A DNA stretch of 60,741 nt from positions 1-60,741 of the forward strand of contig NZ_BAEO01000028.1 of the NCBI RefSeq assembly GCF_000314995.1. The letters run 5' to 3'. The position numbers and the translations under genes are program-made. How positions within the stretch are numbered: the first letter of the stretch is position 1; each line of letters opens with the position of its first letter. Under the pieces are notes generated by a model that was not told where the DNA came from, made no database searches, and saw only the letters and a program-made list of their open reading frames with translations. Shown here one piece after another: positions 32,869 through 41,487 of the stretch. The stretch comes from Paraglaciecola arctica BSs20135. GTDB taxonomy: Bacteria; Pseudomonadota; Gammaproteobacteria; Enterobacterales; Alteromonadaceae.

Positions 32869-33552
32869 TTATAGATTATTAATTAACCCTCTTTTTCTTG
32901 CCACTTCCACACACTCAGTGCGATTTGAAACCCCTAAAATTTGAAATAAAGCAGCTGTATGAGACTTGACCGTATGCTCTGTGCGGTTGAGTTGCTTAGC
33001 TATTGTTTGGTTTGAGTAACCTTTGGCTATTAAGACTAACACCGCATATTGTTTGGTACTGATACCTGCATGTTGTGCGTGTGGGGGTAATTCAAAAGAT
33101 ACTGCAGGGTCAGTTGTACGCGTTAACATTTGGGTAATACGATCAGGTAAAAATTGATTGCCTTCAAGCACCGACTTAAAGGCGAATAACATGTCAGAGG
33201 CACACAAAGATTTGGGCACAAATCCCATAACATTGGCTTTCAGTGCACGACGAATCAAACTTAATTGTTCTTCAGCTGAGACTACAACAACAGGAATACA
33301 AAATTCAGCAGCAGAAAAGCGTTGTAAAAAAGAGAAACCATCCATACCTGGCAAACTCAAATCTAACAATATCAAGTCAAAGTCACTTTGTGATTCAAGT
33401 AGAGTCAAAGCCTCTTGGATAGAAGTCGCCTTAAACACCTCAACGTTATTTGCAAGTTGCTTTAACACCAGACTTACCCCATCAATAAACAAGGGGTGAT
33501 CGTCAATTACTAGTACGTTCAATTCTGACACCCTGCATGTCGTTTTCATCAT
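32869..33552 (-). CDS. NarL/FixJ-type response regulator
   Basis: 227 residues: receiver domain (VLVIDDHPLFIDGV, acidic pocket; phospho-Asp in FDLILLDLSLPGMDGF; VVVVSAEE; VPKSL with the conserved Lys), then a LuxR HTH (STKQYAVLVLIAKGYSNQTI, then AKQLNRTEHTVKSHTAAL). It is convergent with the hybrid kinase, with 27 bases between the stops, so they probably form a functional pair. Targets are not evident. Confidence 0.92.
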   Translation of the reverse strand: MMKTTCRVSELNVLVIDDHPLFIDGVSLVLKQLANNVEVFKATSIQEALTLLESQSDFDLILLDLSLPGMDGFSFLQRFSAAEFCIPVVVVSAEEQLSLIRRALKANVMGFVPKSLCASDMLFAFKSVLEGNQFLPDRITQMLTRTTDPAVSFELPPHAQHAGISTKQYAVLVLIAKGYSNQTIAKQLNRTEHTVKSHTAALFQILGVSNRTECVEVARKRGLINNL

Positions 33553-33661
33553 TTTATAATAACAGGCGTTTTTTATGATAACGAAAGTTATTCAGGTTAA
33601 TGCTAAGAACGTTGCCAATGAATCGCTGGCGCTTGCATGAAAATAGCAGGCTCATTTTTAG

Positions 33662-34342
33662 TCAAAGATTACCTATGACGTCACCAGCAGCACTTTTTGC
33701 TGCAAAAAGCACATTCTGGGCATCGAGGCCCTTACTTAAAAAGCCATTTGCATTAATCAAAGCCACAGCTATATCACCGTATGTTGACTTTCGTCCCAAA
33801 TCAATTGAGTTTTTATAATGACTATCATCTGTGGCGACAGAACCCAATGCCACAAAACGTTTGCGTTCAGAAAAATTATTGTGAAAAGTGTGCATCACAG
33901 TCGTTGCGGCTTTAGCAATGCCTCCAAATGCACCTACAGGTGCTCCAAAGGTAACTAAATTCTTTGACTGGCTTGTTTTTATTTCCCAATAAACTCGCAA
34001 CCAGTTGCCGGCCGGACATTCAACTACGACATCTTTTTTCTCAAAAAAGTAATTTACTATTTGTGACGCCCACATCCCTTCTTTAAGACCACTAAAGCCC
34101 TCATACTTTCCGTAGATAGTGTAATGTGGTTTCGACGAATATGTGAAACCAAGCTTTTTATAACCCCTATCCGGAGGAGAGAGATACCTGTGTTCTCCTA
34201 GAAGTATTGCCTTGCGTCTCCCCTCAAATTCTTCAATTGCCATTACTATATCCTTCAACATTGATTGCAGAATCTCATTATCTGCAGTAATTTGCTTTAA
34301 CCTGTGGCGCATAGTAAGTGCATTTGTTACAAAAGAAATCAC
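33662..34342 (-). CDS. Protein of unknown function, 226 residues
   Basis: I do not recognise a family. The first codon is GTG 34342, directly after an in-frame stop; ATG at 34312 is an alternative start. The protein looks soluble: a helical charged N-terminus (to about 45), then a mixed region with YTIYGKYEGFSGLKEGMWAS, a hydrophobic Gly/Ala-rich stretch (FGAPVGAFGGIAKAATTVMH) and an Ala-rich end. No signal peptide is seen. No ribosome site is close to either start; GGAGGG lies about 17 bases before the GTG. It lies downstream of an orphan OmpR-type regulator, where a sensor kinase would often sit. Confidence 0.6.
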   Translation of the reverse strand: MISFVTNALTMRHRLKQITADNEILQSMLKDIVMAIEEFEGRRKAILLGEHRYLSPPDRGYKKLGFTYSSKPHYTIYGKYEGFSGLKEGMWASQIVNYFFEKKDVVVECPAGNWLRVYWEIKTSQSKNLVTFGAPVGAFGGIAKAATTVMHTFHNNFSERKRFVALGSVATDDSHYKNSIDLGRKSTYGDIAVALINANGFLSKGLDAQNVLFAAKSAAGDVIGNL

Positions 34343-34572
34343 TCAAAAGTATGAAAGATCCCTCCGAGTCAGAATCAAATAATTTGTGTTTTTTGACAAG
34401 ATTTCCACTAGATGAATTGTATTTTATTTCGCTAGAATTAATCGGGTATACGGGATAAAAATCAAACTGTTACAAAGCAGCCTCTGGAAGGAAGCCTGTA
34501 AATGTGGGAACTGTTTTGTTGATGATTAAATAAATCTAACTTAAATGGTTCGGTCATTTGATTGTTCTTAGG

Positions 34573-35295
34573 TTAAAACTCAACCCCCTGAGGGTTAAAC
34601 TTATAACCAACCCCCCAAACAGTCTGCACAATTTGTGGTGATGTGGCGTCGATTTCGATTTTAGCTCGTAATCTATTGATATGGGAATTCACTGTATGCT
34701 CATAGCCACTGTGATGATAACCCCAAACCGATTCTAATAACTGACTACGACTAAAAACTTGATTGGGATGGCTAGCTAAATGATGCAGTAATTCAAATTC
34801 TGTGGCTGTCAGTTCAAGTTCATTATCTTGAAAGACCACTTGATGGTTTTTTTGATTGATATGTAAGTCACCAATCACTAATGGTCCATTATTATCTACA
34901 ACATCAGCACTATTGGCTGCTTGTAATACATGCACTTTACGCAATTGTGAACGCACTCTCGCTTGCAACTCCCGCACGCTAAAGGGTTTAGTTATGTAAT
35001 CATCTGCACCTAACTCTAACCCTAGCACTCTGTCTGTCTCTGAGCTTTTTGCAGTGAGCATGATGATCGCTTGGGATGGTTTTTGCTCTCGCACTTGGCG
35101 GCAAATATCTAAGCCACTTACTTCTGGCAACATAACGTCTAAGATGAGCAATGAGTAATCATTCTCTAAAGCCATTTTTAATGCTTTGTCACCCTGATCT
35201 TGCACTATGGTTTCGACACCTAACTCAAGTAAATTAACACGAATAAGTTCGGCTATATCTCGGTCATCTTCGACCAATAAAACACTGTCAGACAT
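34573..35295 (-). CDS. OmpR/PhoB-type response regulator, no adjacent kinase
   Basis: 240 residues: receiver (VLLVEDDRDIAELIRVNL; phospho-Asp in YSLLILDVMLPEVSG; LTAKSSETDRVLGLELGADD; YITKPFSVREL) and winged-helix DNA-binding domain (ELTATEFELLHHLASHPNQV, then VWGYHHSGYEHTVNSHINRL and VQTVWGVGYKF). It lies downstream of two spondin-domain genes on the same strand, separated by a terminator. No histidine kinase follows, which is unusual for this class. Confidence 0.92.
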   Translation of the reverse strand: MSDSVLLVEDDRDIAELIRVNLLELGVETIVQDQGDKALKMALENDYSLLILDVMLPEVSGLDICRQVREQKPSQAIIMLTAKSSETDRVLGLELGADDYITKPFSVRELQARVRSQLRKVHVLQAANSADVVDNNGPLVIGDLHINQKNHQVVFQDNELELTATEFELLHHLASHPNQVFSRSQLLESVWGYHHSGYEHTVNSHINRLRAKIEIDATSPQIVQTVWGVGYKFNPQGVEF

Positions 35296-35334
35296 GTTGT
35301 TTTTTCCTAGTTAGGTTGAATCAAAGGTGAAAGC

Positions 35335-35369
35335 AAAAAACGCTCAATACATTGTTTATTGAGCGTTTT
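35335..35369 (-). terminator. Terminator of the spondin genes
   Basis: Perfect 13-base stem AAAACGCTCAATA (35337-35349) and TATTGAGCGTTTT (35357-35369), running into TT on the minus strand. It separates the spondin genes from the response regulator. Confidence 0.9.
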
Positions 35370-35395
35370 AAAGTTCAAACTTTTGGAGTCAAAAC

Positions 35396-36133
35396 TTACT
35401 CAATACGAGTGACCATAATACGTACTGCTGGGTTGTCGAACTTATGCTGTACTGTTAAGACTGAATTACTCAATCCGTCATCTACAGTAACAACACCAGG
35501 GTGCATAGCAACATAACCTGTATCTGTTCTGGTAGTGTTAAACCCTTCACCGCCATCAGCAGGACCTGGCATAGTACCTGCGGTTTCAGAATTCACTTCA
35601 GTACCCGCATCGTAGACTCCCGCAGTAGCTGTCCAACTGTCACCTACAGCAAAAGTACTTAAGTCTAACGCATCAAGACCGCTAAAGGCGTCATTTGTAT
35701 TCACTAACATAGTGGCAACTGACAATTTGGCATTAGTAACATCTTGAATAGTCACACTAATAGTCTCGCTACCACCTGGACCAATGGCCCCTGCACCTGA
35801 AGCCGAAGCCATTCCGAGGGCCAATAAACCACTATTCATACCACCCTCAGCCATTTGTTCCAAGGCGACTGAAGGCACTTCGCCTACCGAAAACAAATGT
35901 CCGTCGGCATGCAAAACAACTGCAGCCGGAGACAAAGGTTGAGAATTCGTTAAGTTGGTGACGGTCACTTCATAACTCACATCAACTGGGTCAGGCACTG
36001 TAGCTGGCACTTCAACTATAACTTCGACTTCTTTGATAACTTCAACTTCGTCGTCACTACAAGCGCTGAATAAAACAGGTAAAGCAACTATTAGAGCGAG
36101 GCGCATTTTGTTTAATTTTAAAGGGTTCATCAT
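35396..36133 (-). CDS. Spondin-domain lipoprotein
   Basis: About 245 residues. The signal peptide ends in lipobox FSAC (Cys about 25), followed by an acidic linker rich in Glu and Val. The spondin_N domain fills the rest: YEVTVTNLTNSQPLSPAAVV, then HADGHLFSVGEVPS, LALGMASASGAG, FSGLDAL and GVYDAGTEVNSE. It is a paralogue of the next gene (10 bases away), and both share the block DAGTE. Family knowledge: spondin_N binds Ca2+ and matrix components in animals; the bacterial role is unknown. Surface or periplasmic location is inferred. Confidence 0.85.
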   Translation of the reverse strand: MMNPLKLNKMRLALIVALPVLFSACSDDEVEVIKEVEVIVEVPATVPDPVDVSYEVTVTNLTNSQPLSPAAVVLHADGHLFSVGEVPSVALEQMAEGGMNSGLLALGMASASGAGAIGPGGSETISVTIQDVTNAKLSVATMLVNTNDAFSGLDALDLSTFAVGDSWTATAGVYDAGTEVNSETAGTMPGPADGGEGFNTTRTDTGYVAMHPGVVTVDDGLSNSVLTVQHKFDNPAVRIMVTRIE

Positions 36134-36143
36134 GACAGTCTCC

Positions 36144-36842
36144 TTAGTTAACGGTAACTGTGACTTTAGCTACAGGGTTTAACCAGCGATGGATAGAGTT
36201 GGTCACGTCACTTGCACCACCAGATGCATCATCATCACCAATATTGCCAGGGTGAATATGTACATTTGTATTACTGCTAACAGCCGTCACTCCACTGCCG
36301 CCAGTACCTAGTGTTAAGAAAGGTGGAGCTGGCATTCCCGGCATTCCCGGAGCACCACTACCGACTATTTCATCGTTTGCTTCGGTACCCGCATCATATG
36401 CATTTAGATAAACAGTATAAGTGCCTGCTTCTGTGGGGATAGTCCAGTTATCTAGACCAATAAAGCCATCGTTTGAGGGTAAAATCATCGCAACAACAGA
36501 CAACACAGTATTACCATCTGCCGTTGTAAAAGTACCCGAAACAGATTCTGTTGGCCCTAAAGGTCCTGCTGTAGGCTCAGCTAATACATCAGCACTAATT
36601 GCAGTTGCAATAGTTGTCAGCCCGGCCAAACTGCCACCTTCTGCCATTTCTTGGATCTCTGGGCTAGCTTCTTCACCCACTTCAAATAAACTGGTGTCAG
36701 TCGTATGGGCTACAGCAGCAATAGGAGTGAAGTACATTCCTTGGGTAAGGTTTTGAATTTTGATTGTCACATCCGCAGCAAAAGACTGGCTGCTCGCAAA
36801 AGCCAATGCGCTAGCGGCGCAAATTTTAGTAAGTTTGTTCAT
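36144..36842 (-). CDS. Secreted spondin-domain protein
   Basis: 232 residues with a cleavable signal peptide (MNKLTKICAASALAFASS, cut after SFAA). The spondin_N domain reads VTIKIQNLTQGMYFTPIAAV, then HTTDTSLFEVGEEASPEIQE, FIGLDNWTIPTEAG and LNAYDAGTEAND. It is first in a two-gene unit with a lipoprotein paralogue. One could be membrane-anchored and the other free. Ends KVTVTVN. Confidence 0.86.
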   Translation of the reverse strand: MNKLTKICAASALAFASSQSFAADVTIKIQNLTQGMYFTPIAAVAHTTDTSLFEVGEEASPEIQEMAEGGSLAGLTTIATAISADVLAEPTAGPLGPTESVSGTFTTADGNTVLSVVAMILPSNDGFIGLDNWTIPTEAGTYTVYLNAYDAGTEANDEIVGSGAPGMPGMPAPPFLTLGTGGSGVTAVSSNTNVHIHPGNIGDDDASGGASDVTNSIHRWLNPVAKVTVTVN

Positions 36843-37085
36843 ATTATTCCTCGCAGTATATTAAGTTGACGTTACGAGAAAGAGTTTGAATGGAAATTGT
36901 CGCGAAAGTATCACAAAAAGAAAACGAAATTATCAAAGTTAAAAAAGGCATAACTCAAATCAGCAAAGCACTTGTGCGCTTTATACATAGTTTCAAGCAG
37001 GCCTTTTTATTTTTTTTCCTCGCTCCTTCAAAATCAACTTCTAAGTGGGAGCAGGCAGTTTTTTATGTTCAGCAGGTATGTTTCC

Positions 37086-37148
37086 TTAGGAGTCAAGCAG
37101 TACAAAAGTGATCTTTGTACTGCCACCATCAACACCTAAAAATATCAA
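37086..37148 (-). pseudogene. N-terminal stub of a BadF/BcrA-type amino-sugar kinase (AgaK-like)
   Basis: Directly downstream of agaS, a frame from TTG 37148 reads IFLGVDGGSTKITFVLLDS and then stops at 37086-37088. DGGSTKITFVLLD is the phosphate-1 loop of the BadF/BadG/BcrA/BcrD ATPase family, which includes N-acetylglucosamine/galactosamine kinases. Only about 20 of the usual 300 or so residues remain, and I find no continuation toward 36850. In related aga clusters a kinase lies beside agaS and agaZ, so this looks like its remains. Confidence 0.7.
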
Positions 37149-37178
37149 ATTTGAAGCTCAACAACAAAAACTAAACCA

Positions 37179-38330
37179 TCACAAAGCGTGAATTTTCACA
37201 CCTTGAACCACACGATTAATGGTTCCCGATGAACTTGGATTGTCAGGAGTATTCCCTATAGCTAGGGCATGCTGAAGTCCGTAAACCTGAGCACAGGCAA
37301 TAAATGGGAACAATAAAAAGGCGTCTTCTACGTCAGCAACATTGTCCAACATAATACATTCACCTTGTTTGAAGGTCGGGTCATCTTTAGCGGAAATAGA
37401 TAGAATTTGAGCAACTTCTTGATCTTTTTGTAACTCTGCCAATAACTCTAAATCATACTGCCGAGTATAAGGGTCATTAGAGATAAAAATTATGACCAAG
37501 GTTTCACTATTCACTACCGCTTTGGGACCATGACGGAAACCTAAAGGTGAATCAAAACAAGACATAGCTTGACCATCGGTCAATTCAAGCAACTTAAGTG
37601 CACCTTCCTGTGCAAGCCCTCTGAATCCACCACTACCAAGAAATACAACACGCGAATATTTCTTCATCGCTACGCTTTTCAACATCAAGTTATAAGTATT
37701 CAACAAAGATGATGTAGCCTTAATAGCCGATGCCATTTGTTTACTAAATGTATCTGATGCACAAAATACGTATAAAGCACTCAACATCATGCTACTAAAG
37801 CTAGATGTCATCGCAAAACTTTTATCGTTAGTTTCTTCTGGCATCAATAAAGCAAATTTATTGTCACCAACACAGCGTTTAAATAACGCCCCCTCTGCAT
37901 TACATGTAATGGCTAGCTGAGAGCAATCTTTAACTAACTTTTCGGCACACTCAAACGCTGCCACACTCTCAGGACTATTTCCTGACCGAGCGAATGACAC
38001 TAATAAGGTTGGTACGTCAGTCTGAAAAAATTCATGTGGGTTAGAAACTAAATCTGTAGTTGGAATTGCTTCAACTCGCCCACCGAATTTTTTCAAAATA
38101 GTAGGCACAATACTCGAACCAACAAATGCAGAAGTACCTGCCCCTGTAAAAATAATACGAATGTCTTTTTTTGCTAAAATGGGTTGTAAAAATGCATCAA
38201 TTTGCTCTTTATTTTCCACTAACATCTTTAGGGTTTTGGCCCAGGTTTCTGGTTGCTGCGCTATTTCCTTTGCAGTCCAATAAGCATCCATCTCACGTAA
38301 TGTTGATTCTGGATAATCTAAGTAGGTCAT
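37179..38330 (-). CDS. agaS: AgaS family sugar-phosphate isomerase/deaminase (SIS domains)
   Basis: 383 residues with two SIS domains: RIIFTGAGTSAFVGSSIVPT, then LLVSFARSGNSPESVAAFEC in the first, and VVFLGSGGFRGLAQEGALKL in the second. Family knowledge: AgaS converts galactosamine-6-phosphate to tagatose-6-phosphate with loss of ammonia. It lies 28 bases after the KbaZ-type gene on the same strand; AgaR is divergent. The kinase gene that should follow is broken. It still fits use of phosphorylated amino sugars arriving from elsewhere. Confidence 0.9.
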   Translation of the reverse strand: MTYLDYPESTLREMDAYWTAKEIAQQPETWAKTLKMLVENKEQIDAFLQPILAKKDIRIIFTGAGTSAFVGSSIVPTILKKFGGRVEAIPTTDLVSNPHEFFQTDVPTLLVSFARSGNSPESVAAFECAEKLVKDCSQLAITCNAEGALFKRCVGDNKFALLMPEETNDKSFAMTSSFSSMMLSALYVFCASDTFSKQMASAIKATSSLLNTYNLMLKSVAMKKYSRVVFLGSGGFRGLAQEGALKLLELTDGQAMSCFDSPLGFRHGPKAVVNSETLVIIFISNDPYTRQYDLELLAELQKDQEVAQILSISAKDDPTFKQGECIMLDNVADVEDAFLLFPFIACAQVYGLQHALAIGNTPDNPSSSGTINRVVQGVKIHAL

Positions 38331-38358
38331 TGTCTATATTTTTCCTTCGAAATACGTA

Positions 38359-39636
38359 CTAGTTGCCGAAACAAGCAGCCGAATATTGTGCCAATACTTC
38401 AGAAATTTTATGGAAAATCAATTCCTCAATGCCCCTACCAATTTCACCATCTACAATAGCGCGATATTGATTGGGCATGTATTGACTGATTAAAGTAAGA
38501 GGTGGCTTATTATTGTCCAAGTTCTTAATCAACTTATCTAAGCTCGCCGATACTTCTGGTTGAGGCCAATAATAACGAATGCGGTCACTCAAACTGTACT
38601 GACAATCTAACATCTGAGTTTTAACATCATCTGAATAATACTTTTTCCAATAAATAGGATTGTCTTGCATTGCTTGCAACAAAGTTTGCTTAAGATTTGC
38701 ACGACTGGCTGGCTCGATCCATTCTTGTTCAATCAAGTCGAGAGCCCAACACGCCTCACGCAAAGCATAAGTTAACCAAGGTCCTACTTTGAGTATCGCA
38801 AAATGGCCTTTTACCAAATCAGACAAATGTTGTGCCGTTTGGTAATCGGTTGAATGAGCCTCGTAAACCATTAATGGATCATGCTCAATATATTGACTCA
38901 ACGCCTCGGCCTTTTCAGGTTTGAATGCCATCACTTTATGATGATCAAACTCAACTCCAGGCTGCACAACCAAACCGATGATCCTCGGCCAAGTCCCCTC
39001 TAATCCTGCTTTAAAAAATGCCTTTTTATGGATGGCAATAGTCTGTGTCGCCGCCTCAACAGATGTGGGAGTCAGTTCATCAAGCCCTTCTTGGGCTCCT
39101 CCAGGAACAGGCACTTCAGTTCCTATAATATAAACTGGCGCTTCTCCACCACAAGTATGCCAAGCATTTTCAGCAATAGAACATAATCTTGCAGCTCGCT
39201 GTGCCACGAGATCATCACCTAAAGGCACGGGATCATCAGAACACGACATAGAACAATCTAAATGAATTTTTCTGAAACCGGCGTTAACATATTCTGCAAT
39301 TAGCACATCTGACTTAGCCATGGCTTCATCTGAAGTAAGATCTTGCCAACAGTTAGGACCTAAGTGATCTCCACCAAGAATAATCTGCTGATGAGGCAAG
39401 CCTACTTTATCGGCAATAGAATAGACAAGTGCACAAAAGTCTTTTGGCAACAGACCAGTGTATCCACCATCTTGGTTCACTTGGTTGGAAGTTGCTTCCA
39501 ACACCAAACACTCTTTATTCTTTAACGAATGCAGCATCGCCGCTTCAATTACGAGTGGGTGAGAGGAACATACAGAATATACACCAGTCACTTCTCCACT
39601 CTTATGTCGTTGGACCATATCTAACAACGCTTTCAA
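38359..39636 (-). CDS. kbaZ: Tagatose-bisphosphate aldolase, KbaZ/GatZ-type subunit
   Basis: 425 residues. The opening MKALLDMVQRHKSGEVTGVY, then SVCSSHPLVIEAAM, follows the KbaZ pattern. Other blocks: GGDHLGPNCWQ, FRKIHLDCSMSCSDDPVPL and VYEAHSTDYQT. Family knowledge: this non-catalytic subunit stabilises the class II aldolase KbaY/GatY that splits tagatose-1,6-bisphosphate. No KbaY is in the window. The start is TTG 39636, which matches the family start; ATG 39618 is too short. A run of ten G occupies the ribosome-binding position. Confidence 0.9.
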   Translation of the reverse strand: MKALLDMVQRHKSGEVTGVYSVCSSHPLVIEAAMLHSLKNKECLVLEATSNQVNQDGGYTGLLPKDFCALVYSIADKVGLPHQQIILGGDHLGPNCWQDLTSDEAMAKSDVLIAEYVNAGFRKIHLDCSMSCSDDPVPLGDDLVAQRAARLCSIAENAWHTCGGEAPVYIIGTEVPVPGGAQEGLDELTPTSVEAATQTIAIHKKAFFKAGLEGTWPRIIGLVVQPGVEFDHHKVMAFKPEKAEALSQYIEHDPLMVYEAHSTDYQTAQHLSDLVKGHFAILKVGPWLTYALREACWALDLIEQEWIEPASRANLKQTLLQAMQDNPIYWKKYYSDDVKTQMLDCQYSLSDRIRYYWPQPEVSASLDKLIKNLDNNKPPLTLISQYMPNQYRAIVDGEIGRGIEELIFHKISEVLAQYSAACFGN

Positions 39637-39638
39637 AT

Positions 39639-39648
39639 CCCCCCCCCC
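39639..39648 (-). promoter_or_regulatory. G10 run acting as ribosome-binding site of kbaZ
   Basis: Ten C on the plus strand (39639-39648) give ten G on the coding strand, two bases before the TTG start codon. Such a run can pair with the anti-Shine-Dalgarno and is prone to slippage, so its length could tune translation. Whether it varies is unknown. Confidence 0.5.
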
Positions 39649-39995
39649 TTAAATATTTATCATGAGTCGTAATTCTTGTTGGTATCCTAGCGCAAATAAA
39701 TACAAAACGTAACATAATAAAGCTAACAAATGCTTCATATCGTTATCAAACATGAAAAAAACGACAAAAAATATCACTAAAGAGATAAATATGTATATAA
39801 AAAGACTCATTTACGTTCATTTAATTACCAATCACCGAAAGACATGTTTCAATTAGCTTCACTGCCAATATAGATGTGAGTCACAACCCATTATTTACAA
39901 CCCAACAATTGAAACCAACTGTTGTTAAAATGTTTCACTGTGACTATCATGCTCTAAAAATCATACAGACTGAAAGCTACAACAAAGGAACAGCA
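39649..39995. promoter_or_regulatory. Divergent aga promoter region
   Basis: About 345 bases between kbaZ and agaR with no gene. It is very AT-rich and holds GAAAGACATGTTTC (39837-39850), a near-palindrome with GAAA/TTTC ends of the kind DeoR/AgaR proteins recognise. The site call is weak; the promoter role follows from the layout. The agaR frame can be extended to GTG 39876, but the added residues do not fit the family. Confidence 0.4.
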
Positions 39996-40772
39996 ATGCG
40001 CGATACTAGTCGAAGACGAGTAGAAATATCTCGAATGCTAAAAGATAAAGGCAGTGTTCAAGTACCCAACCTGTCTGAAATGTTTAAAGTATCAACTGTC
40101 ACTATCAGAAAAGATCTAAGATTTTTAGAAAAACAAGGTCTTGCGACTCGCTCTTATGGTGGGGCAATGTTAAAAGACAACACTTTAATCGAAATGGAAG
40201 TCACAGTAGGCGACAAACAAGTTTTGCACGCCGAAGTAAAATCCAGTATCGGCATGGTAGCTGCCAATTTGGTCACCAATGGCGACTCCATTATTCTTGA
40301 TTCAGGCTCTACTACATTGCAAATTGCCTCCCATTTAAAAGGCAAAGAAAATCTCACAATAGTCACTAATGGCCTAAATATAGTCAACGAACTAGCCCAC
40401 CACGAAAATCTTGAAGTTATATTATTAGGTGGCACCCTAAGACGTAAGAGCCAGTCGTTTTTTGGTAGTTTGGCAGAAAATACCCTCAAGGAATTGCATG
40501 TAGACAAGCTGTTTTTAGGTGTGGATGGCTTTCACATGGAACGCGGCATCACCACGCATTTCGAAGCTGAAGCCTTACTCAACAAGTTAATGTGTAAAGT
40601 CGCTAGCGAAGTCATAGTAGTCACAGACTCATCCAAATTTGGCCGTGTATGTTTGCATAAAATACTTGAACCAATGGGCGTTAGAAAAATAGTCACCGAC
40701 CAAAACATTTCTAATGAATATCAGGAAGGTCTGCAACGACTGGGTATTGAAGTCATTATCGTAGAGATTTAA
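39996..40772 (+). CDS. agaR: DeoR-family regulator of the aga genes
   Basis: 258 residues from ATG 39996, which follows an AAAGGA site and gives the family-typical start MRDTSRRRVEISRMLKDKG. The DeoR HTH includes VSTVTIRKDLRFLEKQG, and the sensor domain contains ILDSGSTTLQIA, VTNGLNIVNELA and VILLGGTLRRKSQSFFG, the phospho-sugar-binding fold, with VVTDSSKFGR near the end. Family knowledge: DeoR/AgaR repress sugar-catabolic genes and release DNA on binding a sugar phosphate. It diverges from kbaZ-agaS. Confidence 0.9.
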   Translation: MRDTSRRRVEISRMLKDKGSVQVPNLSEMFKVSTVTIRKDLRFLEKQGLATRSYGGAMLKDNTLIEMEVTVGDKQVLHAEVKSSIGMVAANLVTNGDSIILDSGSTTLQIASHLKGKENLTIVTNGLNIVNELAHHENLEVILLGGTLRRKSQSFFGSLAENTLKELHVDKLFLGVDGFHMERGITTHFEAEALLNKLMCKVASEVIVVTDSSKFGRVCLHKILEPMGVRKIVTDQNISNEYQEGLQRLGIEVIIVEI

Positions 40773-40774
40773 TG

Positions 40775-41305
40775 CTAATCCGCATAACCACTGCCAATAG
40801 CACGAAAGGGTAGCTTTAAACCAAGTTCAGGTATCTGTTGCCCAATCCATTGTGGAAAAGTGTTGCTATTGGGGCCGGGGAACAGAGTGTATTCATTGGC
40901 CCAAGGATAACGCGCAATGGCTTCAGAAATTTGAGGGATCAACTGGTTAGCTTTATCGCCTTTTATGGACAAAAGTTTTTCCGGTTTAGCTCCGTACCAA
41001 TAACGATCAGGTGTCGCCGTTTGATACTCCCGCAGCGCCGGCAAACCACTCCTAACCCTCCATCCCACCACTTCGTAAACAGTATACTGGTTCGCATCTT
41101 GGGGCTTCACAGCTATCCAAGTATGTACCGCAAACCAACCTCGCCAACTAAAAGCATCAGCTGCATATACCTCAATAACTGCATGTTTTTCGGTTGTAGG
41201 ATCCGCTGCTATACCAGCAGGCTCTCGACTTGCTTCACGCCAATTAGTATTGGTACAGCCCGCCAATAATCCAAAAAATAGCAGAACTAAAATATATTTA
41301 TTCAA
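40775..41305 (-). CDS. DUF3750 family lipoprotein
   Basis: 176 residues. The signal peptide ends at lipobox LAGC (Cys about 16). The DUF3750 core shows HAVIEVYAADAFSWRGWFAV, then HTWIAVKP, YEVVGWRVRSGLP and YPWANEYTLFPGPNSNTFPQ. The invariant His/Trp/Asn pattern resembles a papain-like or NlpC-type fold, but no role is established. It is convergent with agaR, 2 bases away. Confidence 0.85.
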   Translation of the reverse strand: MNKYILVLLFFGLLAGCTNTNWREASREPAGIAADPTTEKHAVIEVYAADAFSWRGWFAVHTWIAVKPQDANQYTVYEVVGWRVRSGLPALREYQTATPDRYWYGAKPEKLLSIKGDKANQLIPQISEAIARYPWANEYTLFPGPNSNTFPQWIGQQIPELGLKLPFRAIGSGYAD

Positions 41306-41487
41306 AATTCACCTCAAACAACGCAATTTTCTACACATCGATAGCAGAAATAGCAAAAACTTATTACCAAGTAGAAAACTCTCACCTGGGACTGACTGAG
41401 CCTCGATCTTCTATTGATTTATCACTTTGCATTGATTGTCTATTAACCCTAATATTTATCAGATAAACAACCACTGCTAATGGAAAC

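Noticed and set aside
36890-37111. 73-codon plus-strand frame
   Set aside because: No ribosome site, odd composition, no family likeness, and it overlaps the kinase relic on the other strand.
39876-39995. 40-residue N-terminal extension of AgaR
   Set aside because: The DeoR family begins at MRDTSRRR and a good ribosome site precedes ATG 39996.
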